Of a stretch of DNA of 64,000 nucleotides, positions 59,840 to 64,000 are shown piece by piece. The first letter of the stretch is position 1. Each line of letters starts with the position of its first letter. Source of the stretch: Chromobacterium sphagni. GTDB taxonomy: Bacteria; Pseudomonadota; Gammaproteobacteria; Burkholderiales; Chromobacteriaceae. Below the pieces are notes generated by a model. That model was not told the DNA's origin. It ran no database searches and saw only the letters and a list, made by a program, of their open reading frames with translations. A program made the position numbers and the translations under genes. The stretch covers positions 310,001 through 374,000 of the forward strand of contig NZ_MKCT01000017.1 of assembly GCF_001855555.1 (NCBI RefSeq), in the 5' to 3' direction.

Positions 59840-61333
59840 TTGACACACGCCACGCCCCCCCACACCGTGCTTGCCACTATCGATCTGGGCTCCAACAGTT
59901 TCAGGCTGCAGGTCTCCCGCGTAGTGGACGACCAGCTGTACACGCTGGACGTGATGAAGGAGACCGTGCGCCTCGGCGCCGGGCTGACCGCCGACAAATA
60001 CCTGAACGACGACACCCGCGAGCGGGCGCTGGCCTGCCTCGCCCGCTTCGGCGAGCGCTTGCGCGGCTTTGTGCCGGCCCAGGTGCGCGTGGTCGGCACC
60101 AATACCTTGCGGGTGGCCAAGAACGCGCCCGGCTTCATCGCCGAGGCCGAGGAGAAGCTGGGTTTCCCGATAGAAGTGATCGCCGGCCGCGAAGAGGCCC
60201 GGCTGATCTACCTGGGCGCCGCCCATTCGCTCCCCGACACCAAGGAGCGCCGCATGGTGGTGGACATCGGCGGCGGCTCCACCGAGTTCATCATCGGCAG
60301 CCACTACAAGGCGTTGGTCACCGAAAGCCTGCCGCTGGGCTGCGTCAGCTACACGCTGCGCTTTTTCCCGGATGGCAAGTTGACGCGCAGCAACTTCCGC
60401 GACGCGGTGCTGGCGGCGCGCAATGAGATCCAGCGCATCCGCCATGAATACCGTCCCAGCGAGTGGCAGCTCGCGGTGGGAACCTCCGGCACCGCCCGCT
60501 CGCTGCGCGATGTGCTGGAGATCAACGATTGGAGCCGCGCCGACATCACGCTCGCTGGCATGGAGCGGCTGCGCGCCATCCTGATCGAGCAGGGCAGCAT
60601 AGACGCGGTCAAGGTCAACGGCCTGAAGGCCGACCGCGCGCCGGTGCTGGCCGGTGGCTTGGCCATCATGATCGCGGTGTTCGAGGAGCTGCAGGTCGAG
60701 AAGATGATCGTCACCGAGGGCGCGTTGCGCGACGGCGTGTTGTATGACCTCCTGGGCCGCCAGCGCGAGAAGGACATGCGCGACAGCACGGTGGCGCTGT
60801 TCAAGCGCCGCTACCATGTGGACACCCAGCAGGCCGAGCGCGTTAACCAGCTGTCGGAGAAACTGTACCGGATGGTGGCCGGCGAGGACGTCGACCAGGA
60901 CATGCTCAAGCGCTTGTGCTGGGCGGCCAAGCTGCACGAGATCGGCTTGTCCATCGCCCACACCGCCTATCACAAGCACTCCACCTATATCCTGCAGAAC
61001 GCCGACATGCCCGGCTTTTCCAAGCGCGAGCAGGCGACGCTGGCCGCCATCGTGCTGGGCCACCGCGGCGACATGGGCAAGATGACGCAGTACATCAGCC
61101 AGCCGGCTTTGTGGCAGGCGGTGGTCGCGCTGCGGCTGGCGGTGCTGTTCTACCGCAGCCGCATCAATGTGGAGCTGCCGGCCCGGCTGGATTTGCAGCA
61201 GCACGCCAGCGGCTTCACCCTGTCGCTGAGCAAGAGCTGGCTGAGCGACAATCCTCTGTCGGCCAGTAGTTTCCGCCAGGAAGTGGGGCAGTGGAAGAAC
61301 GTCGGCTTCCAGCTCGACATCGTGCAGGAATAG
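59840..61333 (+). CDS. ppx: Exopolyphosphatase / guanosine pentaphosphatase family
   Basis: A 497-residue actin-fold phosphatase. The two phosphate loops are ATIDLGSNSFRLQV and VVDIGGGSTEFIIGS, and the C-terminal helical HD-like domain (about 310-497) has KLHEIGLSIAHTAYHKH. It shortens polyphosphate chains and may hydrolyse pppGpp. I use the TTG at 59840, which has AAAAGGGG at good spacing; GTG 59834 is possible. Ppx and GppA cannot be told apart safely, but placement after phoU favours Ppx. Confidence 0.9.
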   Translation: MTHATPPHTVLATIDLGSNSFRLQVSRVVDDQLYTLDVMKETVRLGAGLTADKYLNDDTRERALACLARFGERLRGFVPAQVRVVGTNTLRVAKNAPGFIAEAEEKLGFPIEVIAGREEARLIYLGAAHSLPDTKERRMVVDIGGGSTEFIIGSHYKALVTESLPLGCVSYTLRFFPDGKLTRSNFRDAVLAARNEIQRIRHEYRPSEWQLAVGTSGTARSLRDVLEINDWSRADITLAGMERLRAILIEQGSIDAVKVNGLKADRAPVLAGGLAIMIAVFEELQVEKMIVTEGALRDGVLYDLLGRQREKDMRDSTVALFKRRYHVDTQQAERVNQLSEKLYRMVAGEDVDQDMLKRLCWAAKLHEIGLSIAHTAYHKHSTYILQNADMPGFSKREQATLAAIVLGHRGDMGKMTQYISQPALWQAVVALRLAVLFYRSRINVELPARLDLQQHASGFTLSLSKSWLSDNPLSASSFRQEVGQWKNVGFQLDIVQE

Positions 61334-61340
61334 GCGGCGG

Positions 61341-62405
61341 ATGCGGCATCCGGAACTGAAGGAGAGGCTGCCGACGCTGGGCGAACAGCCCGGCAGCTTG
61401 TTGTCGGTGGGCGCAGCCAAGCACGCGGCGACCGACTTGTCGCTGTTCGACTACGATGGCGACGATTGCCTGGAGCGGGCGGCGCTGGCGTTGGCCGATC
61501 TGGCCGGCTACCGCCGGCGCGGCGAAGTGCTGTGGCTGAACGTCTACGGCCTGAGCGACGCCGACGCGATCCAGGCGGTGGGCGAGCGCTTCGGCCTGCA
61601 CCCGCTGGTGCAGGAGGACATACTCAACGCACGCCAGCGTCCCAAGCTGGAAGAGTACGACGACTACCTGTTCCTGGCCTGCCGGGTGTTCGACTACCAG
61701 GGTGGCGGCCGGCTGCAGTCCGACCAGATGTATCTGGTGTTGGGGGACGGCTTCGTGCTGACCTTCCAGGAGCGGCCGACAGGGGTGTTCGAGCAGGTGA
61801 GGGACCGGCTGCGCAAGGGCCGCGGCGCTTTGCGCAAGCGCGGCGCCGACTACCTCGCCTATTCGCTGCTGGACGCCATCATCGACGATTACTTCGGCGT
61901 GCTGGGCCAGTTCAACGACAAGGTGGAGCGCACCGACAGCCAGCTCTTGCAGGGGCGCGACAACGGCGTGCTGCGCCAGATCCAGCGGTTGAAGCGCGAC
62001 TGCCTGAAGCTGCGCCGCGCGTTGATGCCCTTGCGCGAGGTGCTGCTGTCGCTGAACCGCGGCGAGCAGGAGCGCTTCGCCGACGATACCCGCGTCTATC
62101 TGCGCGATGCCTACGACCATGTGGTGCATGTGCTCGAATCGCTGGAAATGAGTCGCGAGATGGTGGGCGACATGATGGACCTGTACCTGTCCACCCAGTC
62201 GCACCGGCTCAACCTGCAGATGCGGGTACTGACGGTGATCACCATGATCTTCATGCCGTTGACGCTGATCGCCGGCATCTACGGGATGAATTTCGAGAAC
62301 ATGCCGGAGCTGAAGTGGCGCTATGGCTACTATCTGGTGCTGCTGGCGATGGCCGCCATTTCCGCCGGCATGGGCTGGTGGTTCTGGAGGCGGAGGTGGA
62401 TTTGA
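61341..62405 (+). CDS. corA: CorA-type magnesium channel
   Basis: A 354-residue pentameric channel. The cytoplasmic domain (1-290) is followed by two C-terminal membrane helices, the first ending in the selectivity motif YGMNFENMPELKW. It is 7 bases after ppx and probably cotranscribed; magnesium chelates polyphosphate, so the pairing is sensible. Cobalt or zinc transport cannot be excluded. Confidence 0.94.
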   Translation: MRHPELKERLPTLGEQPGSLLSVGAAKHAATDLSLFDYDGDDCLERAALALADLAGYRRRGEVLWLNVYGLSDADAIQAVGERFGLHPLVQEDILNARQRPKLEEYDDYLFLACRVFDYQGGGRLQSDQMYLVLGDGFVLTFQERPTGVFEQVRDRLRKGRGALRKRGADYLAYSLLDAIIDDYFGVLGQFNDKVERTDSQLLQGRDNGVLRQIQRLKRDCLKLRRALMPLREVLLSLNRGEQERFADDTRVYLRDAYDHVVHVLESLEMSREMVGDMMDLYLSTQSHRLNLQMRVLTVITMIFMPLTLIAGIYGMNFENMPELKWRYGYYLVLLAMAAISAGMGWWFWRRRWI

Positions 62406-62420
62406 GCGCGCAATAATGGA

Positions 62421-62446
62421 AAAAAGCCGGCAAGCGCCGGCTTTTT
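62421..62446. terminator. Bidirectional terminator between corA and pncA
   Basis: An 11-bp stem (AAAAAGCCGGC/GCCGGCTTTTT) with loop AAGC and T or A runs on both sides. Confidence 0.9.
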
Positions 62447-62451
62447 TGCGC

Positions 62452-63084
62452 TTACACCTCGTCCGAGCGCAGCCGCTTCACGCCGGCCTGGCGCATTTGC
62501 AACCAGGCGTCGGACAGGGAGCCGTCGATGTCTATCGCGCGGCAGGCGTCTTCGATCACGGTGGTGTCGAAGCCGGCGGCGCAGGCGTCGATGGCGCTCC
62601 AGGCCACGCAGAAATCGGTGGCCAGCCCCGCCAGCCACAGGCGCTTGACGCCGCGTTCTTGCAGATAGCCGGCCAGGCCGGTGCGGGTGGCGCGGTCGGC
62701 TTCGACGAAGGCGGAATAGCTGTCCACCAGCGGGTTGCAACCCTTGCGCACGATCAGGCGGGCGTGCTGGATTTCCAGTTTCGGGTGGAAGTCGGCACCG
62801 ACGCTGTCCTGCACGCAGTGCTCCGGCCACAGCGTCTGCCTGCCATAGGGCAGCTCGACGCTCTGGAAGGGCTGGCTGCCGGGATGGCTGCCGGCGAACG
62901 ATATGTGGCCCGCCGGGTGCCAGTCCTGGGTCAGCACCACGTTTTCAAACAACAGCGACAGATGGTTGATCAGCGGCACCACTTCGTCGCCGCCGGGCAC
63001 GGCCAGCGCGCCGCCGGGACAGAAGCTGTTCTGCACATCCACCACGATCAATGCACAGTCGGCGCCATAACGTTTCAGGGGCAT
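62452..63084 (-). CDS. pncA: Nicotinamidase
   Basis: A 210-residue isochorismatase-fold enzyme (E. coli PncA has 213) that deamidates nicotinamide for NAD salvage. The catalytic triad is Asp in IVVDVQNSF, Lys in IVRKGCNP and Cys in GLATDFCVAWSA. The metal ligands are in TQDWHPAGHISF. I chose ATG 63084, with AAGGTAG before it, over the earlier ATG at 63114. Confidence 0.95.
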   Translation of the reverse strand: MPLKRYGADCALIVVDVQNSFCPGGALAVPGGDEVVPLINHLSLLFENVVLTQDWHPAGHISFAGSHPGSQPFQSVELPYGRQTLWPEHCVQDSVGADFHPKLEIQHARLIVRKGCNPLVDSYSAFVEADRATRTGLAGYLQERGVKRLWLAGLATDFCVAWSAIDACAAGFDTTVIEDACRAIDIDGSLSDAWLQMRQAGVKRLRSDEV

Positions 63085-63174
63085 GGGGCTACCTTGTTGT
63101 TGCTCGTCAGTCATCTTGTTAACACGGCAGGGGCCAGGGGTAAAGAGCGCCGGGCGCCGCGCCGTTTGCGTTTA

Positions 63175-63196
63175 ATACCCTTGGGGGGTATATAAT
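63175..63196 (+). promoter_or_regulatory. CsoR-like operator overlapping the copA promoter
   Basis: ATACCCTTGGGGGGTAT (63175-63191) differs at only two positions from the CsoR operator of Bacillus subtilis as I recall it (ATACCCTACGGGGGTAT). It abuts a perfect -10 TATAAT (63191-63196). The -35 region is weak. A repressor here would block copA until copper binds. Confidence 0.65.
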
Positions 63197-63213
63197 GGCG
63201 ACAGGAGAACACG

Positions 63214-64000
63214 ATGACCCAGTCCCTGCTTACCTTGCCGGTCGCCGGCATGAGTTGCGCCGCCTGCGCCGCCCGCATCGAGAAACAGCTTAACCGTCTG
63301 GACGGCGTCGAGGCGTCGGTCAGCTTCGCCAACGAGAGCGCGCAACTGCATTACGATCCCGAACGCAGCAGTCCGCAGCAACTGGTGGACGCCATTGTCC
63401 GCTGCGGTTTCACCGTGCCGCGCCAGGCGCTCAATCTGGATATAGGCGGCATGAGCTGCGCCGCCTGCTCCGCGCGGCTGGAAAAGGCCTTGAACCGGCT
63501 GCCGGGGGTGGAGGCGATTGTCAATTTCGCCGCGGAGTCGGCGCGCGTAGAGTTTTTGCCTGGCCTGATCGATCAACAGCGCCTGCTGGCCGAGGTGCGC
63601 CGCGCCGGTTTCGAGCCGGTTTTGCAAAGCGCCGATGGCGGCGAAGCCGCCGCCACCGCGCGCTACCGCGGCGAACTGGCTTGGTTTGCGGTCTCCGCCT
63701 TGCTGACCCTGCCTTTTATGATCGAGATGGCGGTGATGTTCGCCGGCGGCCATCACGGCTGGCTGCCCAGGATGTGGCAGCTGGCACTGGCCACGCCGGT
63801 GCAGTTCGTCGTCGGCTGGCGTTTCTACCGCGGCGCCTGGCAGGCGCTGAGGGGAGGCGTCGCCAATATGGACGTGCTGGTGGCGCTGGGCACCAGCATG
63901 GCCTGGCTGCTTTCGGCGGCGGTGACGCTGTGGGATATCCCCGGCCAGCATGTGTATTTCGAGGCCAGCGCGGCGGTGATCACGCTGGTGTTGCTGGGCA
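63214..64000 (+). CDS. copA: Copper-exporting P-type ATPase (3' end outside window)
   Basis: The first 262 residues of a P1B-type ATPase. Two N-terminal heavy-metal-associated domains carry GMSCAACAARIE (about 11-22) and GMSCAACSARLE (about 80-91), both CxxC copper sites. Four hydrophobic segments follow, with GGVANMDVLVALGTSMAWL typical of copper pumps. CAGGAG precedes the start. The P, N and catalytic parts lie beyond the window. It should expel Cu(I) from the cytoplasm. Confidence 0.93.
   Translation, partial: MTQSLLTLPVAGMSCAACAARIEKQLNRLDGVEASVSFANESAQLHYDPERSSPQQLVDAIVRCGFTVPRQALNLDIGGMSCAACSARLEKALNRLPGVEAIVNFAAESARVEFLPGLIDQQRLLAEVRRAGFEPVLQSADGGEAAATARYRGELAWFAVSALLTLPFMIEMAVMFAGGHHGWLPRMWQLALATPVQFVVGWRFYRGAWQALRGGVANMDVLVALGTSMAWLLSAAVTLWDIPGQHVYFEASAAVITLVLLG

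Overview
The window is GC-rich (roughly 65%) proteobacterial chromosome with strongly GC-biased third codon positions. Gene content and order point to a betaproteobacterium of the Neisseriales, most like Chromobacterium. The clues are a tryptophanase with its own leader peptide, cbb3 oxidase genes ccoNOQP-GH, the gloB | methyltransferase-rnhA-dnaQ arrangement, ispD-ispF, and murI-mrp near metG. The genus is inferred from this reading, not from a database search.

Layout. 1-6.2 kb: a truncated ArnT/PMT-type glycosyltransferase, a POT peptide transporter, and divergent from it a tnaC-like leader peptide and tnaA; then a small unrecognised gene, a YbaK-type deacylase and a hypothetical gene. 6.2-12 kb: the microaerobic cytochrome cbb3 oxidase cluster read leftwards, with a perfect FNR/ANR box upstream. 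12-17 kb: an M61 peptidase and aminopeptidase N, then a small heat-shock protein behind a very good sigma-32 promoter. 17-25 kb: a divergent SgrR-like regulator/MFS sugar-exporter-like pair, a hydrolase, a GNAT, a prolyl-hydroxylase-like 2OG oxygenase, and ethanolamine ammonia-lyase eutBC coupled to a permease that has lost most of its interior. 25-35.8 kb: aroC, a degenerate EAL/HDOD protein, a lone class I terpene synthase with variant metal-binding motifs, galE, fumC | acnA, and an orphan Sfp-type phosphopantetheinyl transferase. 35.8-44.2 kb: tRNA-Ser(CGA), a glutamate/dicarboxylate symporter, a secreted barnase with overlapping barstar, murI, mrp, mdfA and metG. 44.4-49.1 kb is the least ordinary stretch: two small or membrane genes, a probable structured RNA, initiator tRNA-Met, a YfjP/YeeP-type GTPase, and a hypothetical gene cut by a decayed IS3-family element that kept its frameshift signal but lost the end of its transposase. 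49.1-64 kb: housekeeping genes (GNAT, yaaA, dtd, FUSC protein, mltD-like lytic transglycosylase, gloB, methyltransferase, rnhA, dnaQ, ispD, ispF, rpiA, phoU with a PHO box, ppx, corA, pncA) and the start of a copper ATPase copA behind a CsoR-like operator.

How the genes work together. Several units show their control in the DNA: Trp-responsive, Rho-dependent attenuation of tnaA; oxygen control of ccoNOQP; heat shock for hsp20; phosphate starvation for phoU-ppx; copper for copA. Peptide uptake next to tryptophanase suggests a peptide/tryptophan catabolic module. The least explained items are the candidate RNA at 45.6-45.8 kb, the terpene synthase, the gutted but still in-frame ethanolamine permease, and the 13-bp divergent start region of gloB. 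No CRISPR array, prophage or complete genomic island was seen.
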